Assembly (NCBI GenBank): GCA_029265255.1
Contig: JAJUJQ010000012.1
Location: forward strand, 1 to 45,990
Length of the DNA: 45,990 bases
Source: Spirochaetota bacterium
GTDB taxonomy: Bacteria > Spirochaetota > Spirochaetia > Treponematales > Rectinemataceae
Reading direction: 5' to 3'
In this document: positions 17,394 to 25,796 of the stretch, in pieces
Position numbering within the stretch: position 1 is the first letter of the stretch
How the letters are laid out: each line of letters opens with the position of its first letter
Notes under the pieces: model-generated
Seen by the model: only the letters and a program-made list of their open reading frames with translations
What the model was told of the DNA's origin: nothing
The model's database searches: none
Made by a program: the position numbers and the translations under genes

Positions 17394-17687
17394 TCTCTCC
17401 ATTGCATTAATCCTTCTTCTATCAGTCACTATTATCTCTGCGTATCCGCTCTCCTCGAACAGCCTACCCGCGACCAGCCCCTGCGCCGCGTGCTCGAAGG
17501 CTTCTTCGTTCGCACTGAACCTGAAACAGCAAATAAACCCTGCGCCCTTGTTCTCAGAATAAAGAGAGCCCCGGCTCGCCGCTGGGACTCTCGCTTGCGA
17601 ATACCTTTTCCCTATAATCCCTATTATCAGAAGAAGATCGGATTCGCTTCGTGTGGCTTGTGGTAGCTCTCGTGCTTGTTTTTCTGA
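17391..17687 (-). pseudogene. Possible gene fragment next to tRNA-Lys
   Basis: A 99-codon open frame on the minus strand runs from just after a stop codon to a TGA that overlaps the last three bases of tRNA-Lys. The last 45 codons look like real coding sequence (for example NEEAFEHAAQGLVAGRLFEE), but there is no ATG or GTG at a sensible place. I do not recognise the family. Most likely it is the 3' remnant of a lost gene; chance is possible. Confidence 0.3.
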
Positions 17688-17699
17688 TCAGTAGCTTAA

Positions 17700-18048
17700 C
17701 TAAAGCAATGATGTTGAATTGGTCAGCATGTACTCACCATCGAGCGCGACATCAAAGTGAGTTATGGCGGGAATGCTCTTGGCCGGCGCTACTGATGCCG
17801 AAGCATCATAGCGTTGCACAGAGGCTTCCATAGCCGCAGCGGCTACTTTGTAGGTGGTCGCACCGCGCAAATTGGTGAATGCATAGGAACCATCATTGTG
17901 GTGCTTGTTGTCTAGCTTTTGCTCATCGGTACCTGCGCGCCGCTCAAAAGGGCTTCACCTGGCTGGTACACACCATGGCTGATGCAACAAATATTATCAA
18001 TTTGATCTTTATTGCATGGTTTTCATGGAAAATGAGTGCATTCACCAT
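17700..18048 (-). pseudogene. Decayed gene for a small exported protein
   Basis: Read on the minus strand, three frames must be joined to give one sensible product. The first begins at 18048 with a basic N-terminus and a signal-like segment IKLIIFVASAMVCTS. A second frame continues with QPGEALLSGAQVP. The third gives NDGSYAFTNLRGATTYKVAA and runs to a TAG at 17702-17700. The order of a signal peptide followed by a DGSY.F.NL.G.TTYKV stretch resembles a small exported protein with a carboxypeptidase-regulatory or Cna-B-like piece. Frameshifts lie near 17950 and 17905. The product is unrecognised; decay is more likely than sequencing error because several lesions are present. Confidence 0.45.
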
Positions 18049-18185
18049 CAATATTCATAGAAGGGAATAATTCTAGATTGAGGAACCAGCCTGTCTGCTG
18101 GCAGCCGGGCACGGCGAGGAGCGTTCCACATCAACCAATCATCCGCTACACTGAACCGTGAAGCACTGGAAGGAGGCCGCATACC

Positions 18186-19262
18186 ATGCAGGAAATCAGA
18201 ACTATCGCGCTCGATGATGAGCGGGGCGAGCTAGTATTGCTTGATCAGACTCTATTGCCGCAAGAGACTCGCTTTATCCGCCTTTCCGAAACGATTGAGA
18301 TTCATGAAGCGATAAAAAACCTCCGAGTCCGCGGCGCGCCGGCGATTGGCATCGCGGCTGCCTATGGTGTCTATCTCGCGGTTAGAAATGCCCAACCTGT
18401 CGATATCGAGCAGGCTGTGGCTGCCTTTCGCCAGGCCAGGCAGATATTGGCGACAGCGCGGCCAACCGCCGTCAATCTTTTCTGGGCTCTGGACCGTATG
18501 GAGCGCAGGCTCTCCAGGGAGCTTGCGGTGAGGCAAACATCCAGTGCCATTTCCGGCCCCGAATCCATTATCCGCGCGCTGCGGCAGGAAGCCGACTTGA
18601 TCTGCCAGGAAGACGAGCAGGTGTGCAGGGCGATCGGCGAACACGCGTTGACTCTGCTGGATCGAGGCTGGGGACTGCTGACACACTGCAACGCAGGCGC
18701 CCTTGCGACATCCCGGTACGGTACGGCCTTGGCGCCTATTTTTCTGGGGCAGGAGCGTGGCTATCGTTTTCGGGTTTTTGCGGACGAAACACGGCCGCTT
18801 TTACAAGGCGCGCGCCTTACCGCGTGGGAGCTTATGCAGGCGGGGGTCGATGTCACGCTCATCTGCGACAATATGGCGGCGAGCGTGATGAAGAAAGGCT
18901 GGATTCAAGCGGTGCTGGTCGGCTGCGACCGGGTGGCTGCCAACGGCGACACAGCGAACAAGATCGGTACGTTGGGGGTTGCCATTCTGGCCCAACGGTT
19001 TGGCATTCCTTTTTATGTGTGCGCACCACGCTCGACCATCGACCTGAATTGCGCGACCGGTACCGATATCCATATCGAGGAACGTCCTGGCGAGGAAATC
19101 ACATCGAAGTGGTACGCGAAGCCAATGGCTCCAGCGGGCGTAAAAACCTTCAACCCGGCATTCGATGTGACCGACGCGTCGCTGATCACCGCCATCATTA
19201 CGGAGAAGGGCATCGTGCGGCCGCCCTATGCCGCGTCGCTCCAAGCAATAATGCGCTTGTAA
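18186..19262 (+). CDS. mtnA: Methylthioribose-1-phosphate isomerase
   Basis: MtnA converts 5-methylthioribose-1-phosphate to 5-methylthioribulose-1-phosphate in methionine salvage. The 358-residue product has the eIF2B-like fold markers: RVRGAPAIGIAAAYG (49-63), the catalytic Cys168 in THCNAG and the catalytic Asp248 in GCDRVAANGD. AAGGAGG lies about 10 bases before the ATG. No other methionine-salvage gene is in the window, so it may also serve a related isomerase role, for example in 5-deoxyribose disposal. It stands alone, convergent with malQ. Confidence 0.93.
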   Translation: MQEIRTIALDDERGELVLLDQTLLPQETRFIRLSETIEIHEAIKNLRVRGAPAIGIAAAYGVYLAVRNAQPVDIEQAVAAFRQARQILATARPTAVNLFWALDRMERRLSRELAVRQTSSAISGPESIIRALRQEADLICQEDEQVCRAIGEHALTLLDRGWGLLTHCNAGALATSRYGTALAPIFLGQERGYRFRVFADETRPLLQGARLTAWELMQAGVDVTLICDNMAASVMKKGWIQAVLVGCDRVAANGDTANKIGTLGVAILAQRFGIPFYVCAPRSTIDLNCATGTDIHIEERPGEEITSKWYAKPMAPAGVKTFNPAFDVTDASLITAIITEKGIVRPPYAASLQAIMRL

Positions 19263-19431
19263 GCCTGACATCGCAGGTGCGCCCCCGCCGGCCCTAGAGG
19301 GGGGCAGCCAGGTTCAACCGAGCGATGAGGCATTTAGGCGTCGATCGTTGCGGGCGGCCAGAGGAAGTCGTGCGGCTGGTCCCGCCTCAGCCGAGCGACG
19401 ATGCAGTCATAAGGCTGACATTGCGTACCTT

Positions 19432-20931
19432 TTACGGGACGCGAAAATATGTCCGCGACAGCCGCTGGATGCGCTTGACCAGCGATGAGGTGAGTGTTCC
19501 TCGTGGAATTCTCCATCGCCACCAGGTTCCTGTTGTTCCCGGATAGTTCATGCGCGCTTCCGAGCCAAGGCCGAGAAAATCCTGCATGGGCGCGATCGCG
19601 ATCATGGCAGGACTGGACCACACACCTCGAATCATGTCCCAGGCAAAAGTACGCCCGCTTCCCCGGAGATAGGCAAGAGCCCTGCGTCGCGCGGCCGCGC
19701 TGGCGGCAGCCAGCCAGCCGGCAGCGGTATCGTTATCGTGCGTCCCTGTGTACGCGACACAGTGTTCTGGATAGTGGTGGGGGTAATCCTGGTTGTCCTG
19801 GTTGGATTCGAAGGCGAACTGAAGGATCCGCATGCCGGGGAAACCCAGGCTGTCGCGCAGTTCGACCACTTCCGGCGTAATAAAGCCGAGGTCCTCAGCT
19901 ACAATGGGCAGGTCTCCCATGGTTTGCTCCAGCGCGTTGAACAGCGTGTGTTCGGGGCCCTTTTCCCATCGGCCATTGATGGCAGTCGGCTCGCCCGCGG
20001 GGACAGCCCAGTAAGCCTCAAACCCTCTGAAATGATCAATTCTGAGCGCGTCGACAAGACTCAACGTGTGTCTGACCCGCGCGATCCACCACGAAAAACC
20101 CGTACGGGCGTGAGCCTTCCAGTCATAGAGGGGATTGCCCCAGAGCTGGCCGGTTGCGGTAAAGTAGTCTGGAGGGACGCCGGCGACCCGTGTGGGATTG
20201 CCTTCGGCATCAAGCTGGAAAAGCTCAGGATGCGCCCAAACATCGGCCGAATCGTAGGCGGCGAAAATAGGGATGTCGCCGAGTATCGAAACGCCGCGCG
20301 CTCGGGCGTATTCTCTCAGCTGCTGCCACTGGCTCCAGACAAGGTACTGGGTGAATCGAATTCGCTCGATCCGATCGGTCAATTCATCCGCGGCGCGCGC
20401 CAGCGCTCCTAGCTCGCGAAAACGCAAGGCTTCGGGCCATTCGTTCCATGGCCGATGCCCCATGGATTCCTTGATAGCGGCAAAAAGGGCGTAATCATTG
20501 AGCCAGGAAGCATGGGTGTCGCAGAATTGTGTAAACCCGCTATATGACATGGAGTGATTTCGGCCCGCGCCGGCTTTGAAACGTCCCCACGCGGCGTGGA
20601 GCACGCGCGCGTTTTCGATAAAGAGCGCCGCATATTCGATGGTTGTGGATTTTCGGTGGTAACCCTTCAGGTCCTCTTCCGCCAGCAAGCCTTCTTCCCT
20701 GAGCGCCTCCGGATCGATCAGGTATGGATTCAGGGCGAACGCTGAAGGGCTTTGATAGGGCGAGTCGCCATAGGACGTAGGGCCAAGTGGCAGTACCTGC
20801 CACCAGGTCAATCCAGCCCGGCCGCAGAAATCGATCCAAGTGCGGGCTTCTTGCCCGAGAGTGCCACACAGCCAGGGCCCATCCAGCGACAGCGGGTGGA
20901 GCAGGACCCCGCCGCTTCGTGCGTACCGCAT
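19432..20931 (-). CDS. malQ: 4-alpha-glucanotransferase (GH77, amylomaltase)
   Basis: MalQ transfers alpha-1,4-glucan chains between maltodextrins, releasing glucose. The 499-residue product has GH77 features: WWQVLPLGPTSYGDSPYQS near the N-terminus, ILGDIPIFAAYDSADVWA, the nucleophile region DALRIDHFRGFEAYW, VAEDLGFITPEV with the acid/base Glu, and YTGTHDNDTAAGW. Length is normal. It begins 39 bases after the pilin-like gene, on the same strand, with AAGGA before the ATG, so it may be read from the pilus operon promoter although it is functionally different. An amylosucrase and sugar importer lie 9 kb away; together they could build and remodel alpha-glucans. Confidence 0.93.
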   Translation of the reverse strand: MRYARSGGVLLHPLSLDGPWLCGTLGQEARTWIDFCGRAGLTWWQVLPLGPTSYGDSPYQSPSAFALNPYLIDPEALREEGLLAEEDLKGYHRKSTTIEYAALFIENARVLHAAWGRFKAGAGRNHSMSYSGFTQFCDTHASWLNDYALFAAIKESMGHRPWNEWPEALRFRELGALARAADELTDRIERIRFTQYLVWSQWQQLREYARARGVSILGDIPIFAAYDSADVWAHPELFQLDAEGNPTRVAGVPPDYFTATGQLWGNPLYDWKAHARTGFSWWIARVRHTLSLVDALRIDHFRGFEAYWAVPAGEPTAINGRWEKGPEHTLFNALEQTMGDLPIVAEDLGFITPEVVELRDSLGFPGMRILQFAFESNQDNQDYPHHYPEHCVAYTGTHDNDTAAGWLAAASAAARRRALAYLRGSGRTFAWDMIRGVWSSPAMIAIAPMQDFLGLGSEARMNYPGTTGTWWRWRIPRGTLTSSLVKRIQRLSRTYFRVP

Positions 20932-20970
20932 TGTCGTTCCTTCTGGTTGATTTGTCGGTATGCGGGCCGT

Positions 20971-21912
20971 CTAATTGGCACTGATGCTGAATTGAATGGT
21001 TCCAGTATAGCTGCCCGCTTCTACATCCTGCCCTGCCGGTACCGATATCTGGGCGTTGAAAGCCTTGTAAAATACGGGTGTGACAGACGTATTCGATTCA
21101 ATCAGCACATTCGTGCCCATGGCGACAGCGCTGCCATTAATTGTCAGCGAAAAATTGATGCGATCGGTCGACCCGGAGACGGGCGAGAGCTGCCCTGTCG
21201 AAGTGAGGGTCAAGTTGTAGGCTCGCGTTGCTCGGATATAGACGCCGAATTGCGCGGTTGCCCCCTTTGATACCTCACCAAGGCTAATGGAATAGCTGGA
21301 AGATGACGGCGCGCTGTTATAATCGCCCGGATAAGCGCCTATCCTCATGTCAACGGCACCCATGACATATGCGGTCATTGAGAACGTCTTTTCCCCATAA
21401 GAGGTATCCTTGGTATTGGGACTCGTACCGCTAGCGTCGTACAGTATGACTTTAAACGTCGCTGAATAAGTGCCTTCCGGAACACTCTGCCCTGCATTGA
21501 TTCGAGGAAAGATAGTTAATGTATTGGTAGTGACACCTGTGTCAAACAGTCCCCAAAGTGTACTGCCCTTAGGGCGAGACGTAGCTGTGCTATAGGTGAT
21601 AGTGTTGGTATAAGTATTAGTCGTGTAGAACGCAACGGTGATTGATTTGGAGGGATCCCCTTCTTTCTGTAGCGTCCTCGATGCAGGAGTTGTCAATCCA
21701 TCGATGAGATAATAGTAGTAATCTTTATTGCCAGGGGTTGGTCTTCTAGCGGTAACGGTGATCTGGTCTGGATAGGTGGGAGAAGAAAGCGCGGGATCAT
21801 AGTAGACGACGATCGTGGTAGGGCTCATGGAATCAAATATAAATTTTTGAGCGCTCATGTCCATTACAATAATGGAAGCCAATACAAAGAGGAAAACTAA
21901 TCTATTTCTCAT
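20971..21912 (-). CDS. Spore-coat-U-like (SCPU) pilin or secreted subunit
   Basis: A 313-residue exported protein: signal peptide MRNRLVFLFVLASIIVMDM, then a Thr/Ser/Tyr-rich beta region and a C-terminal SCPU-like domain (about 190-313) that ends in SYTGTIQFSISAN. SCPU domains are typical of subunits of the archaic (sigma/gamma4-type) chaperone-usher pili. The gene follows the usher gene by 46 bases and has AGAGG before its ATG. The long N-terminal half is unusual for a simple pilin and may be a second subunit-like domain or an adhesin, so it could be a tip protein. No other pilin is seen in the operon. Confidence 0.65.
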   Translation of the reverse strand: MRNRLVFLFVLASIIVMDMSAQKFIFDSMSPTTIVVYYDPALSSPTYPDQITVTARRPTPGNKDYYYYLIDGLTTPASRTLQKEGDPSKSITVAFYTTNTYTNTITYSTATSRPKGSTLWGLFDTGVTTNTLTIFPRINAGQSVPEGTYSATFKVILYDASGTSPNTKDTSYGEKTFSMTAYVMGAVDMRIGAYPGDYNSAPSSSSYSISLGEVSKGATAQFGVYIRATRAYNLTLTSTGQLSPVSGSTDRINFSLTINGSAVAMGTNVLIESNTSVTPVFYKAFNAQISVPAGQDVEAGSYTGTIQFSISAN

Positions 21913-21958
21913 CGATATACCTCTTTTCTCTTCAATATACTATTTTAGCGCTTATTGA

Positions 21959-24415
21959 TTAGTTTTGCACCACAACATCCCCCAGCTCCAGCGTTTCGGA
22001 GGCATCTTCCGGCAGCTCTAACCTGTAGGTTCCATACGGTTCAGGCCACTGAATCTGATAGGTTCCTGGCAAAAGATCATAAATCTCAAAATTCCCCATT
22101 TCATCGGTAAAGGTTGATTCAATCGGGCTCATGCCGATATCAAGAATATCGGCTGAAAGGTAGGGAACAGGTTTGCCTTCAGCGTCAAGCAGCCTGCCGG
22201 TTATTCTGGATCGCTTCACCACCTCGCTGCGGAAAAGGATACCGCTGCGATACCCTGGCGAAACAAGAGCATAGGGGATTTTCGGACTCAAGGTAAGCGA
22301 TGCTTCGAGCAGATCGACGGAAAGCACGGCATCACGGTAGCTGGGCAGCAATAGCACAATATTGCCTCCCCTCATCGCGGCGTATTGGGAGCCGGTCGTG
22401 AGCTTGTAGACCGCAGGCTCCTTTCTGAGGGCGGGTGATGAAGTGATGAGCACAAAGGAATCGGGGGTCTGCCGCGTAAGGGCTACATGGGGTCCGACAA
22501 AGGCGAGAGTCGTCCTGAACTGGAGCGTCGCGCTTCCTGTGTAGCGGGCTGTATCGGCATCGTACTGCAGTGTCCCAGAGATGCCCGCATCGATGAATGC
22601 CGATGAGCCGCTGATGTTCATGGACAGAGCAGCGTCCTTGCCAGAACCCGGTACTGGGTTTGTCGCATTCAAGCCGATATTGAATATCCTGCCCAGCAGA
22701 TAGAGTCGATCGTTCAGACTCAGAGAACCTGTATCGTCTAGCGGCTGAATAAACGTTAGCGATCGCGGCACCTCGCCTTTGGGGATGATGCTGAACATGA
22801 GCATCGCGGAAAGATCGGGCGAACCTGAGGAAGGAATACGGTAGCGCACTGAAAGATTTAGGGAACCTCCCTTGGCGAAGCCCTGGCTCAAAGAACCGGA
22901 AATATCCGTCGAAGCCACAACCGGCGTGCTCTCGGTTCTGCTCCAGCCAAGGCCAAAGCTGATACCCGTTCGCGCTGCCAGCCTGCTGTACAGGCTCGAC
23001 GTGAGAGAAATACTGCGGGGGGGTACTGCGCCCGATGGAGGGGAGAGCGATGGAGCGACGAATCCCTGTCCCTGATAAGAGGCTGAAAGGCCAAATGATG
23101 GGGTGTATTCCAAGGTAGGAAAGTTGAAGACATAGTTTGCCTGCGCGGCAAGAGAGGCCACGTTGCTGCCGAAACCATCCCATCGCCCAGAGATGGAAGC
23201 GTATCCATTCAGCGTTCCGAGCGGAAGCGCAACTGCCCAGGTGAGTCCTCCCATGGCAGAACGCTTGTCGGCCTGCAGTCCGATCCCTGCCGAAACTACA
23301 GGAGAGATGCCGAACAGCAGATACCCTGTCGCCAGAAATTCGGTCCAGTCCGAGGGGCTGACGCCCGCGACAAGGGCGTAGCGACTTGTGCCCTGCGGTA
23401 TCACGTTGCTTTCGCGTGGAATGACTCTCTTGAACACCTGGATGGTGCCATCGGTTTCCTCGATTTTGAGCACGAATTCATTAAGACCGGTGGTGAACGG
23501 CAGGTCGAGAAGCCGATAGTTGCCGGGTTGCAGAACGGCAGTTCGAATCGTTTTGCGATTTACGTCTATGGTGACCTTTGCGGGTTTTTTAAGCGTGAAT
23601 TCGGTAAGGTCATCGATAAGCCCCTGCTTGATGACATATGGCTGCGATTCCGAGCTTGAGGCCGAAATCCCCCAGATCGTCGTCTGGGTCTGGTGGCCGA
23701 TCCCGGGAGTAAGAAAGCGTCCGAGCCAGACCTGTGTCTGTGCCGCTCGGCTGTCCCATAGCGCATAAATATCGCCAAGTCTGAATACAGTGCTGGAAGC
23801 GCTGGAAGAAAGATCGGCGTTTACGAACATATGGGTTCCATGCAGGTCGATCGTTGAAGCAAGGCGAGAAGAGAAATACAGACCGGACCATGATACCGCG
23901 TCGATTCTGAGACTGCTGTCGGCGTGGATCCAGCCCGAGAAAGGAGCAGGGCGAAGGATCGGCTTGTAATTATAGACCTGTTCGGGAACGAAATCGATGT
24001 CCAGCACAGGAGAATACTCGGGCGGAATGTCGAGGCTGAGAGTGAGTTCCGATTGGTTGAAGGAAAATCGTATTCCTACTACGGCAAAATCATCGGCGGT
24101 TATCCACGCGATGGAAGAAAAAACCGAATCGAATATGACCGAATAGACGTCAGGACGAAGGTAATTCAGCAGTATCGAAGCGATGCGCTGTTTTTCCAGA
24201 ATTGCCTGATCTTTCCAAATGCCCGTATCCACTTCTCCATATGGTTTGCCGTTAATTGATAGCATGAAAGGAATTTCCATGGATGGTCTGACGGCATCAT
24301 GGGTTATCAGAGACTGGCTCCCCGGCGTTTTCAAAGGTTGCGAAAAGGCATAGAAACTTGCCGCAAAAAAGAACATCCAGGCGGCAAATACTCTGATACT
24401 GCGGGATCTTTTCAT
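21959..24415 (-). CDS. Outer-membrane usher of a chaperone-usher pilus
   Basis: An 818-residue exported protein with the usher layout: signal peptide (MKRSRSIRVFAAWMFFFAAS), an N-terminal domain, a long beta-barrel rich in YGLG-like strands, an inserted segment with the pattern PGNYRLLDLPFTTGLNEFVL (typical of the usher plug/middle domain), and a C-terminal carboxypeptidase-regulatory-like domain (RITGRLLDAEGKPVP ... LPGTYQIQWP). Ushers translocate and assemble pilus subunits brought by the periplasmic chaperone. I chose the ATG at 24415 because GGGAGAGAG precedes it and the signal peptide starts there. Sequence identity to classical FimD is evidently low, so the call rests on layout and neighbours. 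Confidence 0.75.
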   Translation of the reverse strand: MKRSRSIRVFAAWMFFFAASFYAFSQPLKTPGSQSLITHDAVRPSMEIPFMLSINGKPYGEVDTGIWKDQAILEKQRIASILLNYLRPDVYSVIFDSVFSSIAWITADDFAVVGIRFSFNQSELTLSLDIPPEYSPVLDIDFVPEQVYNYKPILRPAPFSGWIHADSSLRIDAVSWSGLYFSSRLASTIDLHGTHMFVNADLSSSASSTVFRLGDIYALWDSRAAQTQVWLGRFLTPGIGHQTQTTIWGISASSSESQPYVIKQGLIDDLTEFTLKKPAKVTIDVNRKTIRTAVLQPGNYRLLDLPFTTGLNEFVLKIEETDGTIQVFKRVIPRESNVIPQGTSRYALVAGVSPSDWTEFLATGYLLFGISPVVSAGIGLQADKRSAMGGLTWAVALPLGTLNGYASISGRWDGFGSNVASLAAQANYVFNFPTLEYTPSFGLSASYQGQGFVAPSLSPPSGAVPPRSISLTSSLYSRLAARTGISFGLGWSRTESTPVVASTDISGSLSQGFAKGGSLNLSVRYRIPSSGSPDLSAMLMFSIIPKGEVPRSLTFIQPLDDTGSLSLNDRLYLLGRIFNIGLNATNPVPGSGKDAALSMNISGSSAFIDAGISGTLQYDADTARYTGSATLQFRTTLAFVGPHVALTRQTPDSFVLITSSPALRKEPAVYKLTTGSQYAAMRGGNIVLLLPSYRDAVLSVDLLEASLTLSPKIPYALVSPGYRSGILFRSEVVKRSRITGRLLDAEGKPVPYLSADILDIGMSPIESTFTDEMGNFEIYDLLPGTYQIQWPEPYGTYRLELPEDASETLELGDVVVQN

Positions 24416-24458
24416 TCTCTCTCCCGTTGGAACATTTTTATAATCGTGCATCTACGCG

Positions 24459-24481
24459 GCCCGCCAGGATTCATGGCGGGC
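24459..24481 (-). repeat. Stem-loop between chaperone and usher genes
   Basis: GCCCGCC at 24459-24465 pairs with GGCGGGC at 24475-24481 in the 76-base chaperone-usher gap. No T-run follows on the coding strand, so it is more likely an mRNA-processing or stability element than a terminator. Confidence 0.55.
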
Positions 24482-24491
24482 ATAAATTCCT

Positions 24492-25220
24492 TTATTCGAT
24501 TGTCGCGCTCAGGCTCGCAGTGTAGGTGGTGCCAGGTTTGGCATCCTTCCATGGGATGAAGAAGCGCCGGGTGTTCCCGGGGAGAAGATTCTGCCCTTGC
24601 AGCGCTGCCGCGTCATCGCCCTTGATCGTAAAAATAGCCATGGACGCGCTTGTTACTTTCAGCACGGGGTCGTTGAGAAGTGCGTGGCGTGTACCGGAAT
24701 TCCTCAGAGTGAGGACAAATCCCGGCGTTCCGTCTTTTTCGCCATATTCGACCTTCACAACCTCGACCTTGTGGTCAACTTTTGGGGGGGTGACATAGAG
24801 CGCGGCGATGTAACGGAAGAGCACCTTGACGCCGGAAGACTGCTGCGCGGAAAAATCGATCGGCACCTGCTCGGCGATAATGCGATAGGGCACTTCGCTA
24901 GAGAGTTTCTGCGTCCCTTTGTATTGTACCTTGATATTCTGAAAAGAATTCGGCTGGACAACCACGCGTGCCGGGAAAATCGCGAAATCCTTGTCTGCGG
25001 GTTCGTTGGTTTCGTTTCCGAATTCGTCGATCTGCCGCGTCATGGCCTTGATGACGATCGCGATTTGCTGGGAAGAGTCGTTGGTCAGGCGGAAGTTTGC
25101 GATGCTCTGAGCACCGGATGGTGCGATCGAAATCGACATTGGCATGAAGGTGAAGGAGAAACCGAGCGTTGCCACGAGAAGAAAGGAAGCGGCAGCGATC
25201 AGTCTGATTGTCTTGCGCAT
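24492..25220 (-). CDS. Periplasmic pilus chaperone (PapD-like)
   Basis: A 242-residue protein with a signal peptide (MRKTIRLIAAASFLLVATLG). The N-terminal PapD domain is visible: MSISIAPSGAQSIANFRLTN, then FAIFPARVVVQPNSFQNIKV with the usual P..V.L.PG-like strand, and a basic segment. A second domain follows (IKGDDAAALQGQNLLPGNTR and RRFFIPW). Such chaperones hold pilin subunits by donor-strand complementation in the periplasm. GGAGG precedes the ATG. It is the first gene of the set chaperone, usher, SCPU subunit, and a good promoter lies just upstream. Confidence 0.8.
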   Translation of the reverse strand: MRKTIRLIAAASFLLVATLGFSFTFMPMSISIAPSGAQSIANFRLTNDSSQQIAIVIKAMTRQIDEFGNETNEPADKDFAIFPARVVVQPNSFQNIKVQYKGTQKLSSEVPYRIIAEQVPIDFSAQQSSGVKVLFRYIAALYVTPPKVDHKVEVVKVEYGEKDGTPGFVLTLRNSGTRHALLNDPVLKVTSASMAIFTIKGDDAAALQGQNLLPGNTRRFFIPWKDAKPGTTYTASLSATIE

Positions 25221-25247
25221 GGGGTCCTCCGGTATTGTTCAATGAAT

Positions 25248-25276
25248 ATTCTATCGATTATTGATTCGCGGTGCAA
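25248..25276 (-). promoter_or_regulatory. Promoter of the chaperone-usher operon
   Basis: Minus strand: -35 TTGCAC (25276-25271), 17-base spacer, -10 TAGAAT (25253-25248), then about 28 bases to the ATG with GGAGG in between. Confidence 0.6.
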
Positions 25277-25349
25277 TAAAACCATATGGAAAGAATTGAA
25301 CCGGTTTTTATTCGGTGAGCGCCCTGCCTGCCGGCGTTTTCCGGCTCGC

Positions 25350-25379
25350 TTGACAGGCAGCGCGGCTCTCTGGTATAAA
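25350..25379 (+). promoter_or_regulatory. Promoter of tRNA-Val and tRNA-Phe
   Basis: -35 TTGACA (25350-25355), 18-base spacer, -10 TATAAA (25374-25379). tRNA-Val begins 33 bases after the -10 box. Confidence 0.8.
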
Positions 25380-25411
25380 AGCCTCTGTCGTTCGGAATCG
25401 AACAGAAACGC

Positions 25412-25485
25412 GGGCGGTTAGCTCAGTTGGTTAGAGCACCAGTATGACACGCTGGGGGTCGCAAGTTCGACTCTTGCACCGCCCA
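25412..25485 (+). tRNA. tRNA-Val(GAC)
   Basis: A 74-base cloverleaf: acceptor GGGCGGT with ACCGCCC, anticodon stem CCAGT/GCTGG enclosing ATGACAC (anticodon GAC), T-arm GCAAGTTCGACTCTTGC. No CCA encoded. Confidence 0.93.
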
Positions 25486-25527
25486 AATCCCGCTTCTGTT
25501 CGAAATATGCGAACGCTATTGATCCAT

Positions 25528-25600
25528 GCCGCTGTAGCTCAGTTGGTAGAGCAATGGACTGAAAATCCATGTGTCATCAGTTCGATTCTGATCGGCGGCA
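25528..25600 (+). tRNA. tRNA-Phe(GAA)
   Basis: A 73-base cloverleaf: acceptor GCCGCTG with CGGCGGC, anticodon loop CTGAAAA (anticodon GAA), T-arm ATCAGTTCGATTCTGAT. It is 42 bases after tRNA-Val and followed by a terminator. Confidence 0.95.
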
Positions 25601-25602
25601 CG

Positions 25603-25645
25603 AAGGGCTGTCGAGTGGTCGAAAGGCCGCGCGGCAGCCCTTTTT
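25603..25645 (+). terminator. Intrinsic terminator after tRNA-Phe
   Basis: AAGGGCTG at 25603-25610 pairs with CAGCCCTT at 25635-25642; the loop itself can pair. A T-run follows. Confidence 0.8.
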
Positions 25646-25714
25646 CTTGGCCGACAGCTAAATCCGAAAAACCAGAAGGCCCGGGACGCCGCTTCGCTCA
25701 TTCTGTCGCGACAC

Positions 25715-25742
25715 TTGACCTGTCGCCGAGGCGCGGTATCAT
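25715..25742 (+). promoter_or_regulatory. Promoter of the sugar ABC importer
   Basis: -35 TTGACC (25715-25720), 16-base spacer, -10 TATCAT (25737-25742). The leader is about 47 bases and holds AAAGGAGGT. No operator palindrome is obvious. Confidence 0.65.
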
Positions 25743-25796
25743 ATGAAGGCAAGGGTTAAAAAAAAACCATTGACAATCGAAAAAGGAGGTACGCAC

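Noticed and set aside
17651..17833. Plus-strand 60-residue membrane-like frame
   Set aside because: It overlaps the minus-strand remnant that has better coding sense, has no ribosome-binding site, and loses its hydrophobic character after 20 residues.
19263..19431. Gene between mtnA and malQ
   Set aside because: The open frames are shadows of the malQ end; malQ has a normal C-terminus and no start signal is seen.
25770..25775. TTGACA as a promoter of the binding-protein gene
   Set aside because: It is only 7 bases before the ribosome-binding site; no -10 box can fit. The pair at 25715/25737 is much better.
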